DNA of 64,000 bases from Himantopus leucocephalus. Lineage: Eukaryota > Chordata > Aves > Charadriiformes > Recurvirostridae. This document shows positions 11,553 through 23,983 of the stretch, one piece after another; the stretch's first letter is position 1, and each line of letters begins with the position of its first letter. The stretch is taken from contig RSEF01000003.1 in assembly GCA_003993805.1 (NCBI GenBank), positions 85,789,595 to 85,853,594 of the forward strand. The letters are read 5' to 3'. The translations under genes and the position numbers were made by a program. The notes under the pieces are model-generated. The model did not search any database. It worked only from the letters and a program-made list of their open reading frames with translations, and was not told the origin of the DNA.

Positions 11553-12824
11553 ATTCCAGAGGCTGACATGTCTTCCTTTACGCAGATATCAACAATCTCA
11601 TGATTTTTGACAACGCAGTAATGCAAATAAAGCCAAATCAGGTTGCTGACAGGGAGAGGCCCAGTTAAGTAGGTGTGGGTTTTCTATCTGATGTAAGGAA
11701 CAGGCTTATGCTGAAGATGATACATGGAGTAATTTGCTGTCTGCCCAGAAAGGGCAAACAGCTTTATGTCAGCAGAGACATACAAGCCAGCTTTGTTATT
11801 GCTGGGAAAGAGATCATGAAAGGTATCACTGCTTAGTAGTTTGGCGTGTGTACAGAGTAAGTTCTGGGATCATTTTGCTGTAGGGAATTTTGGTAAGACA
11901 TCCGCAATAGTATTATAGCAACACATACACACTATAATGCTGATAAGGTAACCATGGCAATGATGATAAGACAAAACTGATTCCAACATACACATGTGTG
12001 CCATACAGGAGCGACCCATGAACATATACAGTTTAAGAAAATGAATGTATCAAGTATACATGCTCAGGTCTAAAAGCCGTTCAGGCAAAGGGTAGTTGCT
12101 TTCCCCATGAGAGTATCATCTACCTTCTTGTTCCTTTTTTTCTTGGTAGACTGGGGAAATGATGGACCTGAAGGGGATAATAGGCTGTTAGTTTGGCTTA
12201 TGAGGGTGTTATCTTTATTTTAGCAATACAGTGAGATACTGCTGTGTTTGGCTTCTGGACCAGCCGTACAAATATGACAGTAGTAATGTCCATGTGATTG
12301 AACAGGTGAAGCAAGTACAGGACAAAATGTCCGAGCATTTCTACTTTTATCTGAGAGTAAACCTGAAGTCAGACCCAGACTTGTTTTGAAAATTACGGAC
12401 AGAAGTTTGTGTCTGGGAAGCCTGTGTTATCACTAGAAGCTGACCACGAAGCAGCAAGTCTGGCCACAGGGCTGATGGTAGAGCCGTGTACTGTGCTGGC
12501 TGAGCTCAGGCACATGCACGGTCTCCTACTTGTGCAGCCACAGTAGCCCAGCCAGGCTTTGCAGCTATGTTGCTGAGTTCCAGTCTCGGTCGTACACGCA
12601 GCATGCCATCATCCAGCTACCACAGTGATCTCACTCTCACACACGTAAAGAAGAGAAGCAGGTAAAGAATAGGAGCCCATTGGTGAGTGTCTTTAGGGAT
12701 GAATAACAGTACTGAAGAACAGGACATGGTAGTAGTAATTGTAGCAGTGAAACTTTTCTTCTTAAGCTAAAGCACAGCACAGATGAACAGCAAGCACTAA
12801 CCAATCGTATAAACCTAATGTAGA
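11553..12824. other. unique stretch
   Basis: No recognisable gene, RNA or repeat. Several in-frame stops occur in every frame. Confidence 0.45.
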
Positions 12825-12890
12825 GAAAACTCCCATTGATTTTAGTAGGGATTGTCCTATGTTGGACTTACAGTATTCAGCCCACTGCAA
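12825..12890. repeat. possible old amniote repeat with a CCATTGA..TTTAGTAGGG core
   Basis: The block 'actcccattgattttagtaggg' resembles the imperfect palindromic core (CCATTGACTTCAATGG type) that I know from old, probably DNA-transposon-derived, repeats in birds and reptiles. I cannot assign a named family, and only the core is convincing. Confidence 0.35.
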
Positions 12891-13025
12891 TGCATTTCAT
12901 AAGCTTTTGATTGCAAAAATGGTCCACAGGTCCAACAGGCTTGGATTAGCATTGTTAAAGCCATTGAAGTTTCCACTCCTCCATGTCTCAGGCTTGCAGC
13001 TTCATGGCAGGATCAACAGTTCTTG

Positions 13026-13046
13026 TTTTTTTTTTTTTTTTTTTTT
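13026..13046. repeat. poly-T (21 bp)
   Basis: An uninterrupted run of 21 T bases followed by an A-rich segment. It may be the poly(A) tail of a minus-strand retrocopy, but no coding or SINE body is recognisable next to it. Confidence 0.7.
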
Positions 13047-14460
13047 AAATAGAAAGGAAAAATACAAATTTGCAACACTACAAATCTGGTTTGCATAAGT
13101 CCTTGGGCCAAAGCCATCTGCGATGTAACTCTATTGCCTTGAGTCGTATATATTTTCTTCCTGCATTTCAGTCCAGAGATGTAGTCACTGCAGGCAGTAA
13201 GATGATTTGGTGAGAATGATTGCAGAGATTATCACAAACAGATCCTGATCTCTAATCTAATCAAAATCTCTGTCTAATACCCTACACATTAAGTCCAAGT
13301 TCAAAGCACTGTGCACTAAATGATGTACTTGGCATCTCTTGGATCAGGCAGCAGAAGCAGGAGATGAATGCATAAACCAGGAAATGGATCATGGCCAATT
13401 AGCGGTGCAGAAACCGTGTCGGGTCATTTCCTAAATAACAAATGAGCCTGGCAGGCTGGCATGTTTTTGTGCAGTGACCTGAGTCAGGCTAAGTGTCGAA
13501 GACCTTATTCTGGAGCTGCGGGTGGCTGCACAGCCCAATCTGCGTGGGCTGCTGTTGGTGCTGCAAGACGGGCTTAGGAGGCCGTGCTGGTCTCCAGACA
13601 CAGCGCAGCTGGATGAGTGCAAGAACAAGAGAAACTTGAGATATAAGTCAAACTTGTCACTGCAAGACATTTACAAATCATCTGAACTATGGTCCCCATT
13701 ACTCAGAGCCTGCCTCTGTCCAAAAGAGATATCTATCCTGTAGGGAGGAGGGGTGGAAAGGCAAAGCTCAGATTTCAGCCAATTCCTTCCCCTGATCTTT
13801 TTCTTCAGTTACCAAGAGGAAAAAAAGGATTTGAGGAGCTGGGAAGATAGAGCTGGTTAGAGGTCCGTGAGCCCAGCTGAGATCAGAGCCCACCAGGCCA
13901 GGCAAAATTCAAACAAACCGTACAAAATTCTCCCTGCTGAAACAGGGCTGCAACATAAAGAAGAGAAAGGGCAGGAGGAGAAGCAGAGGCAGAACAAGAT
14001 GATGAGATTTGCCTTGGTTTGCCCTTGACCACAGTGGTGGGCACTGACGTTCCAGGAGGACAATGGTGAGGCAACACGATGCCTCCAGCTCACGGCTGTC
14101 CTGGTGGGCACCCACTGGTTGGTAAGGGTGGACACCCCAATGTACAGAGAGAACAATCTGTTCTGATGTAAAAAAATCCTAGTAACAATAATACTAGGGT
14201 TTTAATGTTTAAAGATATCACTGTTAAACGAGAATGATCAAATTAGTCCATTGTAACTTTAAGTCAACGTGAAATAGAATAAAAGATGAAGGGACCAGAA
14301 GCTCTTTTCTGTGACACAAGAGGGCACACACAAGAGAGGCAAAAAGAGTAAAAGAGAAGAGAGCAGGGAATAAAGACACTTGAAAAGCTTTTCCTCACAG
14401 CTTTTATTTAAAAGAGAATTATGTGTTTGTATGTACTTAATCTGTCTCTCTTGTTTTCCA
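13047..14460. other. unique stretch with a CpG-bearing patch
   Basis: No gene recognised. The segment 13495-13620 is locally GC-rich with several CpGs and an open plus-strand frame, but it has no convincing splice sites, so I do not call it an exon. Confidence 0.4.
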
Positions 14461-14640
14461 GGCAAAGAACGGGGGGAACTCAAAAGAATTGGCTACTTAA
14501 GTCCCATTATATTTGTTTTCTGTTTTGAAACCTTCCTAGTTTTGTTATGTGCCACAACAGCATTTGAAAACCCTTTCAATGACCTTTTGCATCAGTTGTG
14601 CTTTAGATTTCTTTCCATCATCAAGGCCTTCAGCAAATAG
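14461..14640 (+). other. weak candidate terminal exon
   Basis: A clear polypyrimidine tract and acceptor (CTGTCTCTCTTGTTTTCCAG, ending 14460) are followed by about 58 open codons to a TAG at 14638. The translation is rich in hydrophobic residues (FVFCFETFLVLLC), with no match I recognise. AT-rich DNA readily yields such hydrophobic frames by chance. No poly(A) signal or upstream exon was found. Confidence 0.15.
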
Positions 14641-16279
14641 TCTCCTCCATGGAAACACTTGGGGGCTGGGAATTAAAAACTTTGATTTCTAGAAGCCGAT
14701 ACATGAATTGATGACCTATAGGTGGAAATGAAGACAAAGGCAACCTTCTTGCAAAAAAGGGGGTTTGAACTGCAGCCTGGAATTAGGCTGTACAACATGT
14801 ATTCCTGACATCAGACCAGTTTTCCTCATTCCTCTTTCTGTGCTTGTTACTGAGGCTATTACAGATAAACACGTTGACAGCTAATCTTAGGAAAAGAAAC
14901 ATCTCAGCTCTGCAGAAAACCACCCTCAGAATGGTGTGCGTGGCTGCATAATCTATATTAATCCTAGGGCAGAAAACTGCATCTGCTTAGACAGACAGGC
15001 AGAAAAGTCTTCATTATTTTCTAGTTCTTCAAGTCTTCAGTAAGAAAACACACAGGACTAGCTGTGGTGGGTTGTGCTGAATTGTTGAGCGTTTTTTTGT
15101 GTTGAGATTGAAGCTGTGCAGAGAAAAGAAATCCTGTTTAATGTAAATTTTCAAGGTCTCGATGTCAGTTTTCACCGTGGTTAGGCATGAAACCCTTATG
15201 CTTCAAAATTTTCCAAGAAAACGTTTTGAAGATTCATTTTAGGTTGCTCAAATTACATTTCAGCAATGATACTTCATTTTGATTTTATTTCTCAGAAATG
15301 CTGTTGCGATATAAAATAGAATACAAAATTAAACAATTCCAAGGAAGACAATGCTCTCAAAACAAAACAAAAAAACCCCTGGAGTTTAATTACAAAAATG
15401 TCAAAACAGGATCATCTGATATCAGAGCTACTTTTGCTGTTCAGACTGAAATTTGGCAAAATCACCATGCTTATATAATAGAAAATGGTACCACAAGCAT
15501 TCTCCTGTCCAGCCCTCATGGACAGCTACTGAAAGGGGTACAAATTATTAAGTACTTATCAATATTGACATTTTCCTTGTTGTACAACCAAGTTTATCAA
15601 ACAAGTAATGTAACTGGCTCAATGACATACTTCAAAGGGAAAACAGCATCTTTTTGTAAATGAAATTTTATATTGCCTAAAAAAGAGTTTCTTTCAAAAA
15701 AAGGCACTAAAAGCTGTAAAAGATAAGGGAAGGATGAAAAACATCTGGTTATATCAAATAATCAAATGATTGATTTAAAAACCACTTGTATTCTACAGGA
15801 GGTTGTACTATTCTATAATAGGGTCATAACACTATTTGAGCCTATGGGAAGTGACACTGTCGCATTACACTACCGGCCTCTGATGTGATAGCTGCGTAGA
15901 TAGGGTGACCAGAGGCTTNGTTAGGAAAAAAAAAAAAAAAAAAAGAAAAAAAAGGAGAATTCAAAAAATGCCTGCACAAAACCAAAATGTTGCCCTTTAC
16001 TAAGTAGACCCAGATACTGTTGCTTATGACCCATGAACTTACAGCCACAAAGAAAGCCTGGAATCCATAGCAAAAGAAGCTTTCTGGTTTTGAGACGGTA
16101 ATGAACAAAGTCATTGAACTCCAGAATAATACAAACACTGGGGAAAACAAGAAATTCAGTAAGACAAGAGCAACAGGAGGGGATATTGGAAGTTGGGAGG
16201 CATCACCCTTGGAACGAGGACCAGGGCAGCCTTCCAAAGGAGCGGGTTGGCTGAAGGGCTGTGTTAACTCCTGGGCTGG
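14641..16279. other. AT-rich unique stretch
   Basis: No gene recognised. A plus-strand frame at 15298-15663 (121 codons) is Lys/Ile/Asn/Thr-rich and looks like a chance frame in AT-rich DNA. A poly-A run lies at 15927-15945 beside the isolated N at 15919. Confidence 0.45.
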
Positions 16280-17208
16280 ATGAACAGAAACAGGAAGAAG
16301 TGCAATAGTGCAAAATGTGAGTTTATGCACTTCAAAAAAAACCCCAGCTGTAAGTTTAAGTTTGCTAATTGGAAATGACAGAGAAGAAAGAGCTGGCTGA
16401 ACTCATTTAACTATAACTATGACATTAGCACAGGTAGGATAGGCTAACTGAGCTATTTGCATTTGATACATGACAGCATTAATAGCACAAGCACAAACTC
16501 TGTTACGGAGACTTCATATGGACTTTTGCATGCAGCTGTAATCATTCATGTTCCAGAAGGCAGCTTAAAATTATACCAGGCAAAGGAAGGGCTGTTAGGA
16601 TGATCCAGGGAATGGAAACAACCATGCAAGTGAAGTCTGAGAGAAGTTATGCTTATGCTGCAGTGAACCATAAATTCAGGTACTTACAGTTATGAAAATA
16701 TGGTGTTTTCCTTAAGAGGTTATTCTGCAAGGAAGCGGCATAAATCAGCCCATGCGAAACCCCAAGGCTGGGACAGGTTGCTAAAAGCTATTCCAGCTGT
16801 TTTTACACTGCCCTTTATCAGCCAGCTCATGGCATGTGTAACCTCTGAAAGTAAGTGTTGAGACGGGATCTGATTGCCATCCGTAGATATGCTAAAGGAG
16901 GAAAAGGCGAAGCAATGGAGAGGAAGAAGAGCTAACGAAGCTCAAGGACTACGTTGGCACCTGGACAAGTGGTAAAAACTGGCCATGAGCAAATTCAGAC
17001 TGGAAACCTGAAGAAGGTTTTTAACCATCCAAACAGGATAGCACAAGAATGGCCTTCTCGTAGAAAAATCAGGAGCAGAAAACTTAATTGATTTTACAGT
17101 TTCATCAAACTGGAACTCAATTAATATTTTAAAGGGATTTCATGGCACAGCTGTTTGAAATAATAGAGATCTGGATTCAGTGATCCAGAAGATTGCTTCT
17201 AATCCTAT
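16280..17208 (+). mobile_element. degenerate CR1/L3-like LINE fragment
   Basis: The order of recognisable blocks follows the CR1/L3 3' half: 'gtgcaatagtgc...tttatgcactt', 'attggaaatgacagag', 'gggctgttaggatgatccagggaatggaa', 'gggatctgattgccatc', 'aaattcagactggaaa', and a terminal 'ccagaagattgcttctaatcctat'. Many substitutions and indels make it far older than the CR1 copy at 10973. No reverse-transcriptase frame survives. Orientation is plus, with the 3' end near 17208. Confidence 0.6.
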
Positions 17209-17889
17209 CTTACTAAAATACAGCTGTAAATAAGCCCAGAAAACACGAAAGTCCACAAAAAAAAAAAATCCTCTGAAAAAAACCATAATGGGTAAAATAA
17301 AAAATAGGTCCAAAGGGCAACATCATGTTCCCAGGAGAAAGGAAAATCTGAACTGGAAAGGAAGAGGTGTGTAAGGAAGGGAGAAAGCATCAGGCAACAC
17401 AACAGAGTCGCCTAGAAAAAAAAAGGGTTGTTGGTGTCAGAAACATTGCGCCTTAGTGTCCTTGTTAATCTAAAGGGAGCGTGAGCTGCACAAAAAGGGC
17501 TCTCACAGGTGACCCTGGCTTGGGAGGAACGGAAAGATAAGTCAGGACACGGAAATAACACAAAATGACCTACTGAGAATGGGGACATTACTAGACAAAA
17601 TAACAAGATGAGTTCCCGCTTATAAGCATGAAAACATACCTGAGGCAAAATTCTCCAAAACACTTGCAGTCACCGGCAAACTACTAGCAGGAATCCTGAA
17701 AAACTTTGCAATGAGAGTGGGCGGCCAATTGAACATAAGTGCATATTACAGTTTGGCTGCCAAAATGCTGATGCAATTTTAGGGTGCAGTTCCCTTGATA
17801 TTTGAATCAAAGGCAATAGAGACCTATTTTCTACATAATTTTAATGCAAATGTATCTGGAATAATACATCCAGTTGGGGGAGTTGCTGT
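17209..17889. other. unassigned sequence between CR1/L3 pieces
   Basis: No gene recognised. It could be decayed LINE sequence or unique DNA. By eye I cannot extend the neighbouring CR1/L3 matches into it. Confidence 0.35.
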
Positions 17890-18029
17890 GCATGGACGAA
17901 TTGGAGCAAGGAGGGTGGAAAACAATAAAAATTATCAGAAATCTAGACTGGCTATCTTAAAAAGCAGATTTAAAAGCTCTGTGTGTATGAACAGTAAAGG
18001 TCCTTTCAGCCCTGTTTTTCTATGACTCC
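17890..18029 (+). mobile_element. degenerate CR1/L3-like 3' end
   Basis: Blocks such as 'cttaaaaagcagatttaaaagc' and the terminal 'aaaggtcctttcagccctgtttttctatgactcc' match the layout of CR1/L3 3' ends. It is on the plus strand and heavily diverged, and short enough that the family call is tentative. Confidence 0.45.
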
Positions 18030-18079
18030 ATGCTAAGCAGAAGATATGAATGCCAAAAGGGAGGAAACAATTTAGACTG

Positions 18080-18346
18080 CCACACAGATACAGAAGTGCC
18101 AAATGGGGTGAAATTAGCGACGTGAAACCACAGGCTGAGTAGCAGGAAAATCTTTCAAGATGTATCCAGCTGTAGAAAAGCTGCCGGGGGACCTGGTGGA
18201 AGCCTGGTCACTCCGGATTTTTACAACAGGGCTGGACAAAACGCTAGAAAATGTACCATAGGGAGCAATTCTCCACTGGCAAAGAGCGGTGGAGCAGATG
18301 ATCTAATAGGCTTCTTGCATCTCTAATCTCTACAGTTCTATGATTT
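18080..18346 (+). mobile_element. degenerate CR1 3' end
   Basis: The sequence contains 'ctgccgggggacctggtgga', 'acagggctggacaaaa', 'gagcagatgatctaataggc' and ends 'ctacagttctatgattt', which is the order of a CR1 3' UTR down to its terminal octamer. It is on the plus strand, diverged, and truncated at its 5' side. Confidence 0.65.
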
Positions 18347-18729
18347 CTCACTGTAGAGCACAATATTTCAAGAGAAAAAAGAAATAAATTGAAGGTAAAA
18401 TATTAGATGGGTAAAAAAAAAAAAAACCACAAAAAAGCTGGAGAATGAATGGAGTTCTGTCCTCTTGCCTTTCTGTATTTAAAGGAGTTGCTTCTGGCAC
18501 ATTGTTTTCTTGTCAAAGGCACTTCATTTTGTCTTTCTCTCACTTACCATTTTCTCTCTCGCTACAAAAGCAGAAATAGCCACTTGGGACTGCTGATGTC
18601 TTTCTGAGGAAGGATGTTGCTCTCATGCTGTGGAACAGCATTGAGCCTTCGGTCAGTCAAAATATAAAAACCTCATTGTTTTCTTTGGGAACAGATTTCT
18701 TTCTAAAGCAAGCCCCGAGTAAGTACATG

Positions 18730-18855
18730 CATAGAATTATTGAATCTTAGAGTCATTTAGGTTGGAAAAGACCTTTAAGATCATCGAGTCCAAATATTAA
18801 CCTAGCACTGCCAAGTCCACCACCAACCATGTCCCTAAGCACCACATCTATGTGT
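18730..18855 (-). mobile_element. CR1 3' end fragment
   Basis: The plus strand reads 'gtcatttaggttggaaaagacctttaagatcatcgagtcc', then 'cctagcactgccaagtccaccac' and 'atgtccctaagcaccacatct', the antisense of a CR1 3' UTR. The 3' terminus lies at 18730. It is a well-preserved, short, 5'-truncated copy. Confidence 0.9.
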
Positions 18856-19118
18856 CATACGTACCGGCATATCAGCCCTGCTCCCTTCCCGCATTGCCTT
18901 CTCCCCCATTCCAGTACAGACTCTCGTTTTACCACTTGGTTCACCCACTTCTCGCACAGGTACCCTGCTCCTTGGCACATGCTGCCTCCTGCAGCTGAAA
19001 CGCCTTTTCCTGAGCAGGTCCTGTGGCCTTTGGCTCTTTGGTCTGCATTTGGGCATTTCTTGAAATCCTACCTTTTTCTTAGCAAAGGACTAGTTAGCTG
19101 GGTAAGGTCAGGCCATTT

Positions 19119-19475
19119 ATAGAATCGCAGGGTGTTGTAGGTTGGAAGGGACCTTTGAATATGCTCTGGTCCAAATGCCTGACAGGCCAACTTCAAAGTC
19201 AGAGCAGGTTACTCAGGGCCTTTGTGCAGCTGGGACAAATTTCTGACCAAAATTTTAGGTGCATCTGCAAGGATGGGGATTTGACAACTTCTCTGGGCAG
19301 CAAGAAAATATTTTTCCTTTAATCCAGTCATAGTTTCCCTCACTATGGTAAGGCCTCCCCGTTCTTTCTCTTCACTGGACTAAGCAAACCCACTCTGTCA
19401 GCCTCTCCTTGTACATTGTGTGCTCCAGGCCCTGACTGTCATTGTGGTCCTCTGTTGAATTCCCACTAGCTTGTC
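19119..19475 (-). mobile_element. CR1 3' end fragment, older copy
   Basis: The plus strand starts 'tatagaatcgcag', continues 'gtaggttggaagggacctttga', and further on shows 'tctctgggcagc', 'tttcctttaatccagtc' and 'cactctgtcagcctctccttgtac', in antisense CR1 order. It is more diverged than the copy at 18730 and lies in the same orientation. The 5' boundary is fuzzy. Confidence 0.85.
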
Positions 19476-20809
19476 TACACATAATATAATAGGATGAGTT
19501 TGAACGCCTGGAAAACAATTATCAGCTGCATTTTTTTTCTTTTTTAACTGTCTGTTTGCACATTCACCATAAGTCCTAAGAAACCTACTATAAACTCTTG
19601 AAAAGAACCTATGCCTTTTTCATGTTTGCAAGAGGCTCTTTCAGAAGCACCGAACATATTGGGAAGAAATAAACTAACATTAATGGTGTTTTCCTGTCTG
19701 TGTGTACACAAGGCTGGTTTTCCGGGAAGCTGGGCATTCACAAGTCCATACTAGATTCAGGGAGAATTGTGTGTGAACAGCACATCCAAAAAACCAGTTC
19801 AGGTTTTTCAATGCACACTTGGACTCATCCCATTCATCATTAGTGGGAATTGCAAGACCTCTGGTGAGTTTGAAATCTTGATCAGTATATACATCCTGAT
19901 GACAGGCAAATGTGCTTTCAAAGGGTATAATTTACTGGTTTTCAAAGTCATGGCAGCTTTGACATACAAACGCGTCAGATAGATAGATATGTAACATAAG
20001 AATATGCGCTGCTGCCTGTTACCTCGCCCTGCCCTGGGGCAATTTTGCACAGCACACTGTCCCTCTCTAACACCGGGGCACCATCCATGTAAGATCAGCA
20101 TGAGTAGTGAAACCCTCTGGCACTGTTTCAAAATGCTGCCTGAGCAGGGGTCTTCTTTTCTGAGGTGTTGGNTAAGAGGCCAGTTTGTAATTGTGTATGG
20201 CAGAAAGGGTATCCCAAAGCGGAAGCTTTAGCAACATTTTCTAAAGACAGATTTGTAATACTACCCTTCAAAAAACACTTTCAGATGGCAATCATCATCT
20301 GAGTGTGGTTTTGGTCATGACAATACCTCTAAATTGGGGGGCCTTTTATACAAGGAAATACTTTTTCTGTTTCTTGTGCAAATTGCGCTTGCTTTCTGTA
20401 TGTAGACAAGAATCACTATATCTGTCAGTAAACTGCAGCCAGCCTCGTCTGAGTAGCTGTGATTTACCATAGAGCGAGGCTGCACTTGCACAGCGAGAAG
20501 GGAGCTAGTCAGCCTAGCAACATTATCGGGATCTTAGAGCTTCTGCCTTAAATTGCCAATCACACGCTGGGACAGTTAGCTTGTCAGGACCAGCCAGTTC
20601 CCAGAAAAATGTCCTCCAGCACACGGCTAGTTGTCAGAAGATGAGCAAACCCAGCAGAGGTGCTGTCGAGTAGTGGGATGTCTGAGGCTGCCTTGGGCCC
20701 CAGTTTTGTTTTTGTTCCCTTTGCCGCGGGTCAGTCCTTCCTTACCTACTTCAGTCCTTAAACAGCCCATCATCTGGAGCTGGTGCCAGCCCGACTTCAG
20801 CTCGGGACA
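19476..20809. other. unique stretch up to a gap
   Basis: No gene recognised. An isolated N is present at 20172. A short GATA-type run lies near 19978-19990. Confidence 0.45.
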
Positions 20810-20909
20810 NNNNNNNNNNNNNNNNNNNNNNNNNNNNNNNNNNNNNNNNNNNNNNNNNNNNNNNNNNNNNNNNNNNNNNNNNNNNNNNNNNNNNNNNNNN
20901 NNNNNNNNN
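20810..20909. other. assembly gap (100 N)
   Basis: Exactly 100 N bases, a placeholder for unknown length. The left flank is GC-rich, which may explain the break. Confidence 0.98.
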
Positions 20910-22621
20910 GATACAGCTCCAATATCCCTCTTTCTTTACAAAACAAAGGCTCAGCCTTTTTGTGTTGGTCTGTGCACTGTCCTGAGGTTCTCTTTGGGCT
21001 ACGTGGCCCTTGTGTTCCTACTGCCCCTGGGAAAAAATACATATTTAAAACAAAGCAAAACAGCCTAAAATTCAACTATTCCATCCGGGGGATAAAAAGG
21101 AATATGCCAGTGACTCGTTATTCCACGCAGAGTGCCCATTACTTTTGTTGACTTCAAGGCTGTAGTCACTCACAGAGAACAGGGCGATAGTATTTACATT
21201 GGGATTTCAAGGAAGACTGCTCTTATAAATTAGTAAAAGGCATGAGTCATCCCAGCGCAGTGTTTGATCCAAGAGACGCAGTTATCAGCCCAGCATAACA
21301 CTCCAGCATCTGTCCAAAACACCGCGCGCCCTCATTAGCACGCTATTCCTGGGAGCTAAGCAGGCTGAAGGTTGCAAAGAGGTGCTATTGTTATACCAGG
21401 AGTAATTCTTATGTTTTATTGATACCCAATAAACTGTGTGTTAGCCTGAAAGCAAAGAGAGACAGGGGGAGCGGGCTGGTGGAGATAGCAGTTATATAAC
21501 ACTGGAACACAGGGAGTAGAACTGGCCAAATCCTTCTCAATTACTTTTTTTCAATAAATGTCAGGTTTGGGGGCGGAGGACCATCTGAGCAATTTAATAA
21601 TTAATAAGAATGTATTATCCTGCTGTACAGCTGGACATATCACCTATGAATAAATCCCCCAGATAATATATTTGTGGGTCTTCTTAATATTTTTTTAATT
21701 CCACTTTTTTCGCTTTTTTTTTTGTTTGTTTTTTTTTATTGCAGTCTAGTCCAAATTGCCCTAGGATTTTCTCAGAAATCAACCAGATAACCACTTGGGG
21801 GAAAGGGAACGAGCAAGTGGACCTCAGGCCCTTGTCCGTTCAGGAGCAGAAGTGGCGTTTGCAATGATTAGAGCTTCTGGCAATGCAGGGAACTTGACTG
21901 GTGATCTGTGGAGATTAGGTGATGCTAGAGGACTCTGTTAAAGACAGACAAATATGGGTGCTGCGCACAAGCTGGGAATTACTGTGGGTGTCAATTAACC
22001 TCGCAGATCACAGGGTTTATTAGGCTGAATTATTTATCCCAAAGATAAAACACTGAAAGAAAGAAAGGCATCATTAAACAGCACAGCTTTGCACAGAGTT
22101 TAGGCAGTGAACCAAGTTTCCGAACAATTTAATTTATTAGGGACCTAAATTGTACTAGATTATCAAATCAAGTGGAATAGAGGGAGGCAATGCATTTTAT
22201 GTTCAGTGCCCAGAATGTAATAAGTGTGTTACTCCATTCATGCCATGTCTCAGCCTGAGTTATGAAGAGAAGGGGATGTTTCCTCCGTAGGGTAATTTTC
22301 CATTTTTTATCCATTTTCAAAAGCTGTCAAACAGCTGTCATGAAGGAAAAACGTTGCTAGTTTACCACTGAAGCTTGAAACCTGTTAAATGTGAATGTAA
22401 AGTGGAGCACTACATATAGTCCCAATACAATAGGAAGAAGCTTAACTGTTTGAAGTCTGTCTTTGTTGAGATTATACCCCGGGAGAAAAGGACAATAGGA
22501 GAGTTTTGCCTTGGGAAAAGACAGACTGACAGGTCTGCATGTTTTTCCGCAATCAATATTGTAGACGGAGCTCTTCTTACACGGCAGGGTTCAATTAAAG
22601 AAAAAAAACCACTAGAATTCG
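20910..22621. other. repeat-free unique stretch, candidate regulatory DNA
   Basis: No gene and no recognisable repeat over more than 1.5 kb. The sequence contains many TAAT-core motifs, for example around 21590-21615 and 22130-22170, of the kind bound by homeodomain proteins. It also has CpG-bearing spots such as 'accgcgcgccc' near 21321. This composition is compatible with a conserved developmental enhancer, but nothing here proves conservation. Confidence 0.3.
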
Positions 22622-22633
22622 GGGGAATTCCCC
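22622..22633. promoter_or_regulatory. palindromic kappa-B-type site
   Basis: GGGGAATTCCCC is a perfect 12-bp palindrome and fits the NF-kappa-B consensus GGGRNWYYCC, in the form favoured by p50 homodimers. The flanks carry a second GAATTC and a CCCGGG. One such site by itself is weak evidence of function. Confidence 0.4.
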
Positions 22634-23983
22634 GAAGAGTTCAAATCCTTCCCGGGAGGAGAGAATGTTTTTTTTCAAGATGAGCTTGCATGAAAAATTC
22701 ATGCAGTGGATGGATACATTCATATAAAAAGAAATTTGATAAATAAATAATTGTCTTAATTTTTACTGCCTCACATAGCAATTGCACATCCATATTGACC
22801 ACTTTAGTTTGCAAAACTAGTCCTTAGTGTAAACATGTGTAAAATTAAATCACCCGAAAAAACAAAATAAGGCAAAAGGTCACACATGCTAACTGAAGCA
22901 AGTAGTTCATACTTGTCTCTCACAACATCCAGGAAATAAGAAACTGCCACATGCAGCCAAGAAGCTGGTACAGGGATGAACACAAAGAGGCAGACAAAAC
23001 ACAGCATGAAAATGGGTGATAAGCAGAGATTTGCAGCCATCAGGAAGGAGAGAAGAGGAGGCAGCTGCAAAGACAGGAGGCCGGAAAAGATAGACGAATT
23101 GGGCTGGAAATATATACAGTTATGATAACGGCTATGAAAGAGATTACATGAAGCTGCAATTAGCTAGCTGTACTCGACTGCTATTCAGTCATACTTGCAT
23201 CTCTCTCCTCCTTTTTCCCAGTATTCACTGCATGGGGAAGACAGTTATCTTTGTTGAAGAAGAGTTTTGTACACAACAGTCGGGTTGGACAAGCAAAGTG
23301 CCAACCTGGTGTACATTCTCTGCATCTCCAGGCCATGGAGAAATGCAAGAGGACCCTCCACAAGAACTCAGGAAAGCCTATTGCCCAGCACAGCCTGTCT
23401 CCTCACTACGGTCTTCCTCCACTAGGAAAACAAAACCAAAGAGGAATAAATGCAATGTTCCCTCTCCTTCAGGTTCGATGACATTTTTTTCTAGCCATTC
23501 CTGTGTCTTTGGTCCCTGTCAGTTCCTCTCTTTCACCTTTTTTCCACTTCTGAATAGATGTTTTTTATGTTTTCTCCCATAATTTTATTTCCTCATCCAG
23601 TTCTTGCCTTCGGATACCCACTGCTTCCTGCACGATCCCTGGGAACCTCTCATCAGTTCTCCCTACCTACCTCCCCCTGTCCCAGTGCCTGCCCCCCATG
23701 CCCTCTGCCCCTGTCCCTGCATCTATTTCCACCAAGAGAAACCTTTTTGGTGTGTTTTGTTCACGATCCATCTCTTCACAGTTATGTTCTTTGGTTGTGT
23801 GATTTTGTCTGTGCTAAGGAAAGCCCTAGGATAGAAGATTGAAATGGCCTTTTCATCATCTTCTATTCCCTTACTCCGAAGGAGGCTCCCAAACGGTTGC
23901 TCTGGGAGTTACTCTTGAACTGCTCCCTGGTGACAATGAGCTTGTCTTCTCTAAGCTGACCAAATAGGCAGGCAGAAAAGACA
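22634..23983. other. unique stretch
   Basis: No gene recognised. The plus-strand frame at 23148-23582 (144 codons) has low-complexity Ser/Phe/Pro-rich ends and no family resemblance, so it is probably chance. Confidence 0.4.

Noticed and set aside
13495..13743. CpG-bearing plus-strand frame with Leu-rich translation
   Set aside because: The composition is protein-like, but there is no good acceptor or donor at its edges and an overlapping minus-strand frame is equally long.
15842..16330. 162-codon minus-strand frame
   Set aside because: It runs through a poly-A tract (giving poly-Phe) and an N base, with no conserved pattern.
22450..22683. 77-codon plus-strand frame around the kappa-B palindrome
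   Set aside because: It starts with TTG, has no splice signals and does not resemble a known protein.
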